Origin: Fibrella rubiginis
Lineage (GTDB): Bacteria; Bacteroidota; Bacteroidia; Cytophagales; Spirosomataceae
DNA length: 64,000 nt
NCBI RefSeq assembly: GCF_017353185.1
Contig: NZ_JAFMYV010000005.1
Coordinates: forward strand, 1-64,000
Direction: 5' to 3'
In this document: positions 34,025-42,990 of the stretch, piece after piece
Layout: the number at the start of each line of letters is the position of its first letter
How positions within the stretch are numbered: position 1 is the stretch's first letter
Translations under genes and position numbers: made by a program
The notes under the pieces: model-generated
Told to the model about the DNA's origin: nothing
Seen by the model: the letters and a program-made list of their open reading frames with translations, nothing else
Databases searched by the model: none

Positions 34025-35851
34025 ATGCGTATTGCCCAAATTCCTGCTTATCTCACGCTGTTTGGTTTGCCCGTTGTAGTGGGGATGGCGTGTAAATCTA
34101 CCCAACCCACCACGTCGTCTACCGCCGCTACGCCTGCCATTCAAGCTGGGCAGGGCGTGTATCAGTACCGCGAAGAAGACCCTACAGTCAAACCTTTCTT
34201 CTCCGATAGACAAGGAGTTACGGGGCGCAACGGTATGGTGGCATCGGCGCATCCGGAGGCCTCTGCCGTGGGGCTGAACGTCCTGAAAGCGGGTGGCAAC
34301 GCCGTCGACGCTGCCGTGGCTACTCAGTTTGCGTTGGCGGTAGTCTATCCCGGCGCGGGTAACATTGGGGGTGGAGGCTATTTTGTATACCGCGACAAAA
34401 ATGGGCAGGCCCACACGCTCGATTACCGCGAAAAAGCACCCGCCGGGGCCTCAGCCGATATGTATCTGGATTCGGCCAAGAACGTGCGAAAAGGGGGGCT
34501 GAGCATCAGCGGGCATCTGGCCAGTGGTGTGCCCGGTGCTGTCGATGGCATGGTGCAGGCTCACCAGAAATACGGCAAGCTGACCTGGGCGCAGGTGGTG
34601 CAACCCGCTATCGATCTGGCTGAGCGGGGCTTTTCGCTCACCGAACGCGACGCCACGGGCCTGAACCGCATCAAAACCGACCTGCAAACCTACAATCCGG
34701 GCAAAACGTACTTTATGCGGGCCGATGGGCGGGCGTGGCAAAAAGGCGATACGCTCACGCAGGCTGATCTGGGTAAAACCCTCCGTCGTATTCAGTCGCA
34801 GGGCCGGGCGGGCTTTTACGAAGGCGAAACCGCCAAACTGCTCGCTGCCGAAATGCAGCGCGGAAACCCCACCACTGGCCCGGGCCTCATCACCGAAGCT
34901 GACCTGGCCGCCTACCATGCCGTATGGCGCGACCCCGTCCGGGCGGCCTACAAAAACTACACCATCCTGACCATGCCGCCCACCTCAAGCGGGGGCGTAG
35001 TGCTGGTGCAACTCATGCGGCTGGTGGAACAGTATCCCCTGCGCCGCTGGGGATGGAACCGCGACAGCACCGTGCAGGTAATGGTAGAAGCCGAACGCCG
35101 TGTTTATGCCGACCGGGCCAAATTCCTCGGCGACCCCGATTTTGTGAAAGTGCCCACTACCCAACTCATGGACCCTGGTTACCTGCGTCAGCGCTGGAGC
35201 AGCTTCAGTTTTGCCAAAGCAACCTCCAGCAGTGCCGTCAGCGGTGGGGCCATTCCGGGTTATGAAAGCCTGGAAACGACCCACTTTTCGGTGGTCGACA
35301 AAGACGGTAACGCCGTGAGTATCACCACGACCCTCAACGGTGGCTACGGTAGCCGCGTGGTGGTTGGTGGGGCCGGGTTTCTCATGAACAACGAGATGGA
35401 CGACTTCAGCATCAAGCCCGGCACGCCCAATATGTACGGGCTGGTAGGCAATCAGGCCAACGCCATCGCCCCCGGCAAACGGATGTTGTCGAGCATGACG
35501 CCCACCATCCTGGAGCGCGACGGTAAGCTGTTTATGGTGGTGGGCACACCGGGCGGCTCAACCATTATGACGTCGGTTTTCCAGACAATTTTGAACGTAG
35601 TGGAACACGGCATGACCATGCAGCAGGCTGTGAACGCCTTGAAGTTTCACCATCAGTGGCTACCCGACAAAGTCATTTTCGAGAACGGTGCTTTCTCTGA
35701 TGCCACCCAGCAGACCCTAAGCCAGAAGGGATACAACCTCGAACGCCTCACTAACACCCTTGGCCGCATGGACTGCGTGCTCGTCCGCCCCGACGGCAGC
35801 TACGAAGGTGCCTCCGACCCAAGGGCTGACAACACGGCACGGGGATATTGA
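34025..35851 (+). CDS. ggt: Gamma-glutamyltransferase (lipoprotein)
   Basis: 608 aa. The N-terminus has a lipobox-like VGMAC with Cys23, so it is probably membrane-anchored in the periplasm. The Ntn-hydrolase signature is present: the catalytic Thr418 in SLETTHFSVVDKDGN, following the long large subunit (about 65-417), then the SITTTLN and MNNEMDDFS motifs and GKRMLSSMTPTI. The proenzyme should self-cleave before Thr418. It splits glutathione and other gamma-glutamyl compounds. Its last codons are mirrored in the palindrome that follows. Two nucleotides before the stop its sequence is part of the palindrome arm. Confidence 0.95.
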   Translation: MRIAQIPAYLTLFGLPVVVGMACKSTQPTTSSTAATPAIQAGQGVYQYREEDPTVKPFFSDRQGVTGRNGMVASAHPEASAVGLNVLKAGGNAVDAAVATQFALAVVYPGAGNIGGGGYFVYRDKNGQAHTLDYREKAPAGASADMYLDSAKNVRKGGLSISGHLASGVPGAVDGMVQAHQKYGKLTWAQVVQPAIDLAERGFSLTERDATGLNRIKTDLQTYNPGKTYFMRADGRAWQKGDTLTQADLGKTLRRIQSQGRAGFYEGETAKLLAAEMQRGNPTTGPGLITEADLAAYHAVWRDPVRAAYKNYTILTMPPTSSGGVVLVQLMRLVEQYPLRRWGWNRDSTVQVMVEAERRVYADRAKFLGDPDFVKVPTTQLMDPGYLRQRWSSFSFAKATSSSAVSGGAIPGYESLETTHFSVVDKDGNAVSITTTLNGGYGSRVVVGGAGFLMNNEMDDFSIKPGTPNMYGLVGNQANAIAPGKRMLSSMTPTILERDGKLFMVVGTPGGSTIMTSVFQTILNVVEHGMTMQQAVNALKFHHQWLPDKVIFENGAFSDATQQTLSQKGYNLERLTNTLGRMDCVLVRPDGSYEGASDPRADNTARGY

Positions 35852-35975
35852 GGTTTAGCGTTCAAGGTTCAATGTTTAACGTCTAAAGTTGGCTGACGCA
35901 GGCGTATTGCTCTTGCGTCAGCCAACTTTAGACGTTAAACATTTAACCTTGAACGCTAAACCTCAATATCCCCCG
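35839..35975. repeat. Heptad palindrome (62-bp arms) that includes the last codons and stop of ggt
   Basis: Left arm 35839-35900 and right arm 35914-35975 match at 61 of 62 positions around loop GGCGTATTGCTCT. The left arm contains the last codons and TGA stop of ggt (ACGGGGATATTGA), and the same bases appear in reverse complement at the far end. Heptads from 35854 are TTTAGCG, TTCAAGG, TTCAATG, TTTAACG, TCTAAAG, TTGGCTG. The tip is GCTGACGCA/TGCGTCAGC. Confidence 0.97.
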
Positions 35976-36051
35976 TTTATGGGACGCGTCTGCGTTGATC
36001 GAGAAAGACCTTTGGTGCTCACTTAACTGGCACACCGCCACTATCTGCACC

Positions 36052-36726
36052 ATGAAATTGCCTTCTTTCTCTCAATCGGCTACCGGTTTGTTGCTGGTTT
36101 CGCTGCTCGTGCTTGCCTCGTCGTGCAAGAATTCATCGGCTGTCGATCCTACCAAGGGCTTTTCGGCCAAAATCCAGTCTATCATTTCTCAGGCGGATAT
36201 CGACGCCCTGCGGGCTAAGGGTATGGTGATCAACGAAGGCACACAGCCGCCCAATATCGAGGGCATTTTTGCCTCGTCGCCACACCGGCTGGTGGCTCCT
36301 TATGGTCCACAGGATACTTACGCAGTTGGTTATGACTTTGCCGACTTGGTTATGCGGTTTTCGGGGCAAAGCTCAACGGATCAAACGGCACTGGTCGAAA
36401 TCAAAAATGCCGGCTCGACGGGAAGCGGACAGGGTGGTTTTTTGGCTGGTAACGGGCAAAAATTCACGTTTTTCGCGGAGGTGAACCTCGTATCAGGTAC
36501 CGCCACAGCTAAGCAGGTTCGCATTTTTACGGGCGAAATCACTGCCGACGGCATCAAAGATTTTTACACTACACTGCTGGTAAAAAGCAAAGTAGACCCT
36601 AACGACGAACTCATTCCGGTAGGTAGTGCCCGCATCTTGAAAGACGGCGACGGTATGGCCAGTAAGCGTAGTTCGTTCCGCCGCAGCGCCGAGGCATTGG
36701 CAGCGGCCGAGGAAGGGAGGAGGTGA
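36052..36726 (+). CDS. Lipoprotein of unknown function
   Basis: 224 aa from the ATG giving MKLPSFSQSATG; an upstream in-frame start is unlikely. The lipobox is LASSC with Cys25. The mature protein has no domain I recognise. Segments such as LVAPYGPQDTYAVGYDFADLVMRFSGQ, FLAGNGQKFTFFAEVNLVSG and VRIFTGEITADGIKDFYTTLLV suggest a beta-rich fold. The C-terminal 25 residues are charged (KRSSFRRSAEALAAAEEGRR). It is flanked on both sides by palindromes. Confidence 0.75.
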   Translation: MKLPSFSQSATGLLLVSLLVLASSCKNSSAVDPTKGFSAKIQSIISQADIDALRAKGMVINEGTQPPNIEGIFASSPHRLVAPYGPQDTYAVGYDFADLVMRFSGQSSTDQTALVEIKNAGSTGSGQGGFLAGNGQKFTFFAEVNLVSGTATAKQVRIFTGEITADGIKDFYTTLLVKSKVDPNDELIPVGSARILKDGDGMASKRSSFRRSAEALAAAEEGRR

Positions 36727-36827
36727 GTTTAAGGTTTAATGTCCAACGTCTAAAGTTGGCTGGCACGAGCGTACTTCTGCGCCAGCCAACTTTAGACGTT
36801 GGACATTAAACCTTGAACATTAAACTC
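36725..36827. repeat. Heptad palindrome whose arms differ by exactly one 7-nt unit
   Basis: The left arm (36725-36764) reads GAGTTTA, AGGTTTA, ATGTCCA, ACGTCTA, AAGTTGG, CTGGC. The right arm (36780-36827), read in reverse complement, has the same units plus one extra, ATGTTCA, after the first. The tip is GGCTGGC/GCCAGCC, a diverged version of GGCTGACGC. The loop contains AGCGTACTTC. It overlaps the stop of the lipoprotein gene. Confidence 0.95.
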
Positions 36828-36835
36828 TATTTTTG
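36828..36835 (+). promoter_or_regulatory. -7 element of the ndk promoter
   Basis: TATTTTTG matches TAnnTTTG, 29 nt before the ndk ATG. It starts at the base after the palindrome, so the element and the promoter abut. Confidence 0.45.
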
Positions 36836-36864
36836 CGGCCAAATAAAAGTTAGGATACGCATCA

Positions 36865-37284
36865 ATGACGACGAACCGCACGTTCACCATGATTAAGCCC
36901 GACGCTGTTGCCGAGGGGCATACCGGAGCCATTACCAAGATGATAGAAGAAGCGGGTTTCCGCATCGTGGCTATCAAAAAGACCCTGCTGACGCCCGAAC
37001 GCGCCGGCGAATTCTACGCCGTTCACAGCGAACGCCCGTTCTACAATGACCTCCGCAACTACATGTCGTCGGGAGCCATTGTCCCCATGATTCTGGAGAA
37101 AGAGAATGCCGTAGCTGATTTCCGTACGCTGATCGGGGCGACAAACCCCGCCCAGGCTGCTGATGGCACAATCCGTAAGCTGTTTGCCAAATCCATCGAA
37201 GCCAACGCCATCCACGGCTCGGACTCTGACGAAAACGCTCAGATCGAAGGCAGCTTCTTCTTCGCCGGAACGGAGCAGTTTTAA
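36865..37284 (+). CDS. ndk: Nucleoside diphosphate kinase
   Basis: 139 aa, normal length. Lys11 and the phospho-acceptor His117 in [15 protein letters not shown] are present, and TIRKLF is the usual nucleotide-binding segment. It equilibrates nucleoside di- and triphosphates. A variant is visible at [31 protein letters not shown], which has all the key residues. The stop codon is inside the following palindrome. ATG start, with a -7 box 29 nt upstream. Confidence 0.97.
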   Translation: MTTNRTFTMIKPDAVAEGHTGAITKMIEEAGFRIVAIKKTLLTPERAGEFYAVHSERPFYNDLRNYMSSGAIVPMILEKENAVADFRTLIGATNPAQAADGTIRKLFAKSIEANAIHGSDSDENAQIEGSFFFAGTEQF

Positions 37285-37391
37285 TGTACAATGAATAATG
37301 TATAATGTATAATGGGCTGACGCGCAATACGCTCGCGTCAGCCCATTATACATTATACATTATTCATTGTACATTGTACATTATACATTAA
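37281..37391. repeat. Heptad palindrome; right arm has two extra heptads and encodes the Nth C-terminus
   Basis: Left arm 37281-37324 reads TTA, ATGTACA, ATGAATA, ATGTATA, ATGTATA, ATGGGCT, GACGCG. Right arm 37334-37391, in reverse complement, has the same order with two further heptads (ATGTATA, ATGTACA) inserted near the outer end. The loop is CAATACGCT, the reverse complement of AGCGTATTG. The left end holds the ndk stop. The right arm contains the nth stop codon and the last codons of nth. Confidence 0.96.
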
Positions 37392-38024
37392 CTTTTCGTA
37401 ATACTTACACCCCTCGCGCAGGGCACACTCGGGGCATTTTGGGGCGCGGGCGGTGCAGACATAGCGGCCATGCAGGATAAGCCAATGGTGCGCTTTTGGC
37501 ACGTATTGTTTCGGGATATGGGCCATCAAGGCCCGTTCCACCGCCAGTGGTGTAGTGGCCGTAAGGGGAGCCAGCCCCAGCCGGTGCGACACCCGGAATA
37601 CGTGAGTATCGACGGCCATCGTAGGCTGATTGAAAATAATCGACAAAATAACGTGGGCCGTTTTGCGCCCCACGCCCGGCAGTCGCTGCAACTCCTCGAC
37701 CGTGCCAGGCACTTCACCCCCAAAATCGCTCATCAGGAGCCGCGCCATGCCCGCCAGGTGCTTTGCCTTGTTGTTGGGGTACGACACTGACCGGATATAC
37801 GTAAAAATCTCGTCGGGTGAGGCCGCGGCGAGGGATTCTGGTTCGGGAAAACGGGCAAAGAGCGCGGGCGTTATCTGATTGATGCGCTTGTCGGTACACT
37901 GCGCCGACAGGATGACGGCCACTAGTAACTCGTATGGATTACCAAAGTGTAGCTCGGTTACGGGATCGGGGAAATTGGTCGTGAAGTAATCGATAAATCG
38001 ACGAAATCGTTCTTTTTTCAACAT
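37353..38024 (-). CDS. nth: Endonuclease III
   Basis: 223 aa from the ATG giving MLKKERFRRF; a GTG two codons upstream is less likely. Helix-hairpin-helix LPGVGRKTAHVIL has the catalytic Lys121, with Asp139 (AVDTHVFRV). The 4Fe-4S cluster Cys are 190, 197, 200 and 206 (spacing C-x6-C-x2-C-x5-C). It removes oxidised pyrimidines from DNA and cleaves the strand as an AP lyase. The last 11 residues, MYNVQCTMNNV, are encoded by the palindrome's arm and are not part of the conserved enzyme. Confidence 0.95.
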   Translation of the reverse strand: MLKKERFRRFIDYFTTNFPDPVTELHFGNPYELLVAVILSAQCTDKRINQITPALFARFPEPESLAAASPDEIFTYIRSVSYPNNKAKHLAGMARLLMSDFGGEVPGTVEELQRLPGVGRKTAHVILSIIFNQPTMAVDTHVFRVSHRLGLAPLTATTPLAVERALMAHIPKQYVPKAHHWLILHGRYVCTARAPKCPECALREGCKYYEKLMYNVQCTMNNV

Positions 38025-38138
38025 TGCCACAAACTACTTGGGTATTTAATAGGGGGATATTCCTAAACAAATTATGAATCGCATGGCTTTACAACGGTAA
38101 TCAGCTAAGTAGGTTCGGATAGTATCGTCGTGATCACC

Positions 38139-38576
38139 ATGAAACCAGTAGGAAACCAGGCCGCATACGTGCTCGTAGATGACGATGAAGATGACCGGTA
38201 TCTGATGCGGTTGGCCATTCAGCGGTTGGGTCGTGAATTGCCCTTGCATGAGTTTGTCAATGGCAAGGAACTCCTCGACTACATGACCGAAGATACGAAC
38301 GAAAAGGGGGCGCACGGCGTGTATTGGCTCATTGTGCTCGATATCAACATGCCCATTCTCGATGGCCGTGAAACGCTCATCCGGTTGCGCGAAAACCCCC
38401 GCTGGCGCGACGTACCCGTACTGATGTTATCGACGTCCGACGATCCCCGGCAAATTGCCGAGCTGTTGCAGGCAGGAGCCAACGCCTACTATACCAAGCC
38501 GAGTACGTTTGATGAGTACGAAAAACTCTTCAGGACCACGTTTGATTCGTGGCTGTTTCCAAAGGCAATGGACTAA
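38139..38576 (+). CDS. Single-domain response regulator (CheY-like)
   Basis: 145 aa from the ATG giving MKPVGNQAAYVLVDDDEDDRYL; a GTG three codons upstream is possible. Only a receiver domain: acidic pocket Asp14-Asp16, phospho-acceptor Asp68 (IVLDINMPILDG), Ser99 and Lys120 (YYTKPSTFDEYEKLF). There is no output domain, so it is probably a phosphotransfer intermediate or binds a partner. The kinase is unknown. The 3' end overlaps the convergent E1 gene by 4 nt. Confidence 0.9.
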   Translation: MKPVGNQAAYVLVDDDEDDRYLMRLAIQRLGRELPLHEFVNGKELLDYMTEDTNEKGAHGVYWLIVLDINMPILDGRETLIRLRENPRWRDVPVLMLSTSDDPRQIAELLQAGANAYYTKPSTFDEYEKLFRTTFDSWLFPKAMD

Positions 38577-41011
38577 TAGACAGCCGGAAAACGGTTTGGT
38601 TCGGCCTCATTCATGAGCGCGTAAACCGCATCAAATACATCGTCGGGGCTGGGTTTCGAGAAATAATCGCCGTCGGAGCCGTACGGTGGGCGGTGGGCTT
38701 TAGCCGTCAGCGTGCGCGGTGCCGAGTCGAGATAGGCGTAGCCGTTTTGTTCTTCCAGCACTTGCTGCATCATATAGGCCGTGGCCCCACCCGGAAAATC
38801 TTCGTCGGCAAACACCACCCGGTTTGTCTTCCTGATGGAGTCAACAATGCGGCCGGTAATATCAAACGGGAGCAGGGTTTGCACATCAATCACTTCCACG
38901 CTGACACCTACTTCGGCCAGTAATGAGGCTCCTTCCAGCACAATGCGGCACATAGAGCCATAGGTGACCACCGTAACGTCGGTGCCTTCCTGCAACACCT
39001 CAGGTATACCCAGTGGCAGGCAAAAATCGGCGAGGTTGTCGGGCAGGCGTTCTTTCAGACGATAGCCGTTCAGGCATTCAACCAGCAGAGCCGGATCGTC
39101 GGATTTGATAAGCGTATTGTAGAAACCGGCTGCCTGCACCATGTTGCGCGGCACCAGCACATGAATGCCCCGCAGGCTGTTGAGCATAGCGCCCATGGGC
39201 GAACCTGAGTGCCAGATACCCTCGAGTCGGTGCCCGCGGGTACGCACAATAACCGGCGCTTTTTGGCCGCCTTTGGTGCGGTAGTGCAGCGTAGCCAGGT
39301 CGTCGGTGAGGGTGGCGAGGGCGTAGAAGATGTAATCGAAGTACTGAATCTCCACAATAGGCCGCAGACCACGCATGGCCAGGCCGATGCCCTGTCCAAT
39401 GATGGTGGTTTCGCGGATGCCCGTGTCGGTGATGCGCAGATGACCATATTTCTCCTGCAAGCCGGCAAAACCCTGGTTCACATCACCAATATGGCCCACG
39501 TCTTCGCCAATGGCCACTACCAGCGGATTACGGCCAAAAAGCCCGTCGAAATAACGCTGCATCACCAGGTATCCGTCCAGCATCGGGCTTTCGTCAGAGT
39601 AAACGGCTTCGACCGGCTCCACGCGCATTGGCGACTCGTCAGACTGGCTGTAGAGGTGTGAGCTAAACCGGTCGGCGTTTTCGATGTTGTTCCGTTCGAG
39701 CCAGCTAATCAGGGCTTGCCGTTGTTCAATGGGCTGAGTGCGAAGCAGGCGTAGCGCTTTGCGCACAGCCGTAACGGCATCGCGACGTAGGGGTGACGTC
39801 TCTTTTTGCAGGTCGGCACCAAGGGTCAGCAAAGCACTGGCCGTAGTTGCATTAGTAGTTGCGAGGCCGTTGGCTGCTTGTTCCAGCAGACGAACAGCCT
39901 CCTGATGATCGGGCAAGATTGAGCCTATGAAGGCCTTCCAGGCGGTGTTGCGAGCATCGCGGGCTACGTCTTTGGCCTCCTTTTCAATAACGGCTAACTC
40001 CGCCTCGGATGCGTAGCTGTTGGCCAAAATCCAGTTGCGGAACTGCACATTGCAGTCGTGGGCGCGTTCCCAGTCCAGTCGTTCGGTGGGTTTATACCGT
40101 TCATGCGAACCAGAGCTAGAGTGGCCCTGCGGCTGCGTTAATTCCTGCACATGTACCAGCACAGGCACGTGTTCAGTACGGCAGATATGGGCGGCTTTTT
40201 CGTAGGTCTCAAGCAGTTTGGCGTAATCCCAGCCGTTGACGGTAAAAATGGCAAAACCTTTGTCAGCATGCCCGTCGGTGCCGCCGTCGCGCTGAAAACC
40301 GGCCATCACTTTCGAGATGTTGCCTTTGGTAGTCTGCAATTCCACGGGCACCGAAATGCCGTAGCCATCATCCCAGACCGACACCAGCAACGGTACCTGA
40401 AGCACGCCGGCGGCGTTCATGGTTTCCCAGAACATACCCTGCGAGGTCGACGCGTCGCCAATGGTGGCGAAGGTCACTTCATTGCCTCCATGCGAGAACT
40501 GGGTTATTCCGGCCAGACCGGGGTTGTCGCGGTATAGTTTCGAGGCGTAGGCCAAACCCACCGAGCGCGGCATCTGGCCAGCGGTAGGGGCAATGTCGCA
40601 AACAGAATTATAAAAGTCGGTTTGTGCTTTCCAGTGACCCTGCTCGTCGAGCCATCGGGTGGCAAAGTGCCCGTTCATCGACCGGCCTGCCGTGTTTGGG
40701 TCATAGGCAAGGTCAGTGTGGGCGTATAGCTGGGCGAAAAATTCGGTCCATTGAAGCTCGCCAAGGGCCGCCACGAAAGTCTGATCGCGGTAATAACCCG
40801 ACCGAAAGTCACCTTTTTGAAAAGCACGGGCAGCGGCCAGCTGGGCTAGTTCTTTACCGTCGCCGAAGATGCCGAATTTGGCTCTTCCGCCCATCACGTC
40901 TTTGCGTCCCAGCAAACTGGCCTGACGGCTTTCGCAAGCTAACCGGTAATCGGCCAGAACATGCTCACGGCTCAGAAAATCGGTTGAATCAATGGGTTGG
41001 TTAACGATCAC
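38573..41011 (-). CDS. Fused alpha/beta E1 component of a branched-chain-type 2-oxoacid dehydrogenase
   Basis: 812 aa. The N-terminal half is an E1-alpha with thiamine-diphosphate features (ATIGDASTSQGMFWETMNAAGVLQVPLLVSVWDDGYGISVP). The C-terminal half is E1-beta (ALATLTDDLATLHYRTKG, IGEDVGHIGDVNQGFAGLQEKYG, TGIRETTIIGQGIGLAMRGLRPIVEIQYFDYIFYA, ALLVECLNGYRLKERLP). Such a fused E1 is common in Bacteroidota and oxidises branched-chain 2-oxoacids or pyruvate; which one cannot be decided. The start is GTG giving MIVNQPIDSTDF. No E2 or E3 gene is adjacent. It overlaps the response regulator by 4 nt at the 3' end. Confidence 0.95.
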   Translation of the reverse strand: MIVNQPIDSTDFLSREHVLADYRLACESRQASLLGRKDVMGGRAKFGIFGDGKELAQLAAARAFQKGDFRSGYYRDQTFVAALGELQWTEFFAQLYAHTDLAYDPNTAGRSMNGHFATRWLDEQGHWKAQTDFYNSVCDIAPTAGQMPRSVGLAYASKLYRDNPGLAGITQFSHGGNEVTFATIGDASTSQGMFWETMNAAGVLQVPLLVSVWDDGYGISVPVELQTTKGNISKVMAGFQRDGGTDGHADKGFAIFTVNGWDYAKLLETYEKAAHICRTEHVPVLVHVQELTQPQGHSSSGSHERYKPTERLDWERAHDCNVQFRNWILANSYASEAELAVIEKEAKDVARDARNTAWKAFIGSILPDHQEAVRLLEQAANGLATTNATTASALLTLGADLQKETSPLRRDAVTAVRKALRLLRTQPIEQRQALISWLERNNIENADRFSSHLYSQSDESPMRVEPVEAVYSDESPMLDGYLVMQRYFDGLFGRNPLVVAIGEDVGHIGDVNQGFAGLQEKYGHLRITDTGIRETTIIGQGIGLAMRGLRPIVEIQYFDYIFYALATLTDDLATLHYRTKGGQKAPVIVRTRGHRLEGIWHSGSPMGAMLNSLRGIHVLVPRNMVQAAGFYNTLIKSDDPALLVECLNGYRLKERLPDNLADFCLPLGIPEVLQEGTDVTVVTYGSMCRIVLEGASLLAEVGVSVEVIDVQTLLPFDITGRIVDSIRKTNRVVFADEDFPGGATAYMMQQVLEEQNGYAYLDSAPRTLTAKAHRPPYGSDGDYFSKPSPDDVFDAVYALMNEAEPNRFPAVY

Positions 41012-41335
41012 GACAATGAGATGGGTTAACGAATCAACGTATGAATGATGAAGTCAGTCGGTTCAGACTGGTAAATGGACTGGATAGAAAAAGGGGTAAA
41101 AAATTATCGCGTCCTATTAAACCTTTGGCTTTTGCCCGCTTCTAATGGCTACGCGATAGGGAAATGCCCGCCGACCATAAAAGTACGGCAAAGCGTTTCA
41201 GCTATCAAGAAAACGAAATTTCAGAATTCTTTGTTGACCGAGTGCCTTCCAAAGAGTCTTTGGCAAAGCGTTTGTGGTATCTTTGTTTTAGAGTCTGAAC
41301 CAATCTGACAACCAAACCAATATCTGTTTTACGCA
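41012..41335. other. 324-nt divergent interval between fused E1 and DUF1573 gene
   Basis: This AT-richer stretch holds the promoter of the DUF1573 gene with the -7 box TATCTTTG at 41278. On the E1 side no consensus element was seen near its GTG. A repeated word, GGCAAAGCGTTT, occurs at about 41188 and 41262. No RNA or gene was recognised. Confidence 0.5.
41278..41285 (+). promoter_or_regulatory. -7 element upstream of the DUF1573 gene
   Basis: TATCTTTG matches TAnnTTTG, 50 nt before the ATG. A TTTG at 41259 is 15 nt upstream, shorter than the usual 19-21 nt. Confidence 0.5.
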
Positions 41336-41767
41336 ATGAAAACCGCATTATCACTTTTTGTAGCTTTTTTTGCCTTTGTCACAGTAAGCTTCGCTCAGAA
41401 CGGCGTTGCCGCCTTCTCGAAAGAGACGCATGACTTTGGTAAGATTGAGCAGGGCAAACCCGTAACGTACGTATTCGCCTTTAAAAACACGGGTACTGAG
41501 CCTGTTGTTATCACCGATGCGCAGGCCTCTTGTGGTTGTACAAAACCAACGTGGTCGAAAGAGCCCGTAGCACCAGGTCAGACAGGTCAGATCTCGGCTA
41601 CCTTCAACGCCGCTGGCATGGGCCCATTCACCAAAACGGTGACCGTAACCAGCAATGCCAAGACCTCAATGGTGTACCTGACGCTGAAGGGTGAAGTGGT
41701 GTCGAAAGAAGCCGCAGAAGCTGCCGCACAAGCCGGCAACGGAGCAAAGAAGAAGGGAACAAAATAA
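41336..41767 (+). CDS. Exported DUF1573 domain protein
   Basis: 143 aa with signal peptide (LSLFVAFFAFVTVSFAQ). The DUF1573 fold is evident: KETHDFGKIEQGKPVTYVFAFKNTGTEPVVITDAQASCGCTKPTWSKEPVAPGQTGQISATFNAAG. It has the conserved SCGCTKP motif and an immunoglobulin-like fold. It is a small periplasmic protein whose function is unknown. The C-terminus is Lys-rich (GAKKKGTK). A terminator follows. Confidence 0.93.
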   Translation: MKTALSLFVAFFAFVTVSFAQNGVAAFSKETHDFGKIEQGKPVTYVFAFKNTGTEPVVITDAQASCGCTKPTWSKEPVAPGQTGQISATFNAAGMGPFTKTVTVTSNAKTSMVYLTLKGEVVSKEAAEAAAQAGNGAKKKGTK

Positions 41768-41848
41768 GGGTCGATAGTTGATGACTGTCAGTCGACTCCA
41801 TTCTTTAAAAATCCTTTACTGAAGGGTTAATTGATCAAGTAGTGCCCG

Positions 41849-41881
41849 AAAAGCACCCGGTAGTGTACCGGGTGCTTTTTT
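41849..41881 (+). terminator. Intrinsic terminator after the DUF1573 gene
   Basis: AAAAGCACCCGGTA pairs perfectly with TACCGGGTGCTTTT around a GTG loop and is followed by a T-run to 41881. It serves the gene ending at 41767. Confidence 0.85.
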
Positions 41882-42005
41882 GTGCTGTCAGGCCCCACAG
41901 CCGGTGCCATAGACCCACATCCACTCTTGTAGATTTGCTTTCAGCGGGCCTGCTTTCGGGTCATCTTTGTCCCGTACTCGTCTAACCGGAGTACCGACAA
42001 ACACC

Positions 42006-42914
42006 ATGTTTCTAGTCTTTTTAGGTATCGTAGCCCTGGTTACTGGCTTCGCTATTAACACGCCGTCGCTGGCGTTTTCGCGTTTTTCGCGTCCTGTTAA
42101 AGTCGTAGGCGTTGTATTGATCGCACTAGGTCTTATGTCGGCTTGTATTCGTCAGGTCGACGCGGGCAAAGTGGGCATCGGGTCATTGTTTGGGCAGGTC
42201 TCTGACAAAACCTACACCCCTGGTCTCAACTTCGTAAACCCGCTTACCACCATCACCGAGTTCGACGTGCAGACGCAGAACTATACCATGTCGGCCGATA
42301 CGGACGAAGGAGAAAAGAAAGGCGATGACGCCATCCGGGTACTCACCGCCGATGGCCTTGAAGTGGTGGTTGACCTTACCGTACTCTACCGCGTGATTCC
42401 TTCCGAAGCACCACGTATTTTTCGGCAGCTTGGTACCGATTACAGCGACAAGATCGTGCGGCCCGTCACGCGTACCCGTATTCGTGATAATGCCGTTTAT
42501 TACGACGCCGTGGCCCTTTTCTCAACCAAGCGTGATGAATTCCAGAATCGGATTTACAAGAGCATCGAGGCTGACTTCAAAGGCCGTGGGCTGTTGTTGG
42601 AGCAATTGCTGATCCGAAAAATCAACCTGCCCAATTCTGTGAAATCAACGATTGAGTCGAAAATCAGCGCCGAACAAGAGGCTCAGAAGATGCAGTTTGT
42701 GCTGCAGAAAGAGCGCCAGGAAGCCGAGCGGAAACGCGTGGAAGCCCAGGGCATTGCCGACTATCAGCGCATTGTTGCCACTGGCCTCACCGACAAGCAG
42801 TTGCAATACGAACAGATCAAAGCCCAGCGTGAGTTGGCTGCCTCGCCCAACACCAAAATTGTGGTTATGGGCGGCGGGCGTGCGGGTTCTCAGTTGTTGC
42901 TAAATGCCAATTAA
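42006..42914 (+). CDS. SPFH/prohibitin-like membrane protein
   Basis: 302 aa from the ATG giving MFLVFLGIVALV. Two N-terminal hydrophobic segments (FLVFLGIVALVTGFAI and VVGVVLIALGLMSACI), then the SPFH domain (about 45-230) with KVGIGSLFGQVSDKTYTPGLNFVNPLTTITEFDVQTQNYTMS and a coiled-coil tail rich in KERQEAERKRVEAQGIADYQRIV. Prohibitin-like proteins form membrane-associated ring assemblies. Function here is unknown. The start was placed past an upstream in-frame ATG within a less protein-like segment. A terminator follows. Confidence 0.9.
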   Translation: MFLVFLGIVALVTGFAINTPSLAFSRFSRPVKVVGVVLIALGLMSACIRQVDAGKVGIGSLFGQVSDKTYTPGLNFVNPLTTITEFDVQTQNYTMSADTDEGEKKGDDAIRVLTADGLEVVVDLTVLYRVIPSEAPRIFRQLGTDYSDKIVRPVTRTRIRDNAVYYDAVALFSTKRDEFQNRIYKSIEADFKGRGLLLEQLLIRKINLPNSVKSTIESKISAEQEAQKMQFVLQKERQEAERKRVEAQGIADYQRIVATGLTDKQLQYEQIKAQRELAASPNTKIVVMGGGRAGSQLLLNAN

Positions 42915-42933
42915 TTGTAGAAAGTTAGGTACT

Positions 42934-42971
42934 AAAAAAACGCCCCCAGTGATGTGCTGGAGGCGTTTTTT
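42934..42971. terminator. Bidirectional terminator between SPFH gene and ricT
   Basis: AAAACGCCcCCAG pairs with CTGGaGGCGTTTT around a 7-nt loop, with one internal mismatch, between A and T runs. The genes on both sides converge here. Confidence 0.8.
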
Positions 42972-42990
42972 GTTTTGACAACTAGAAATA

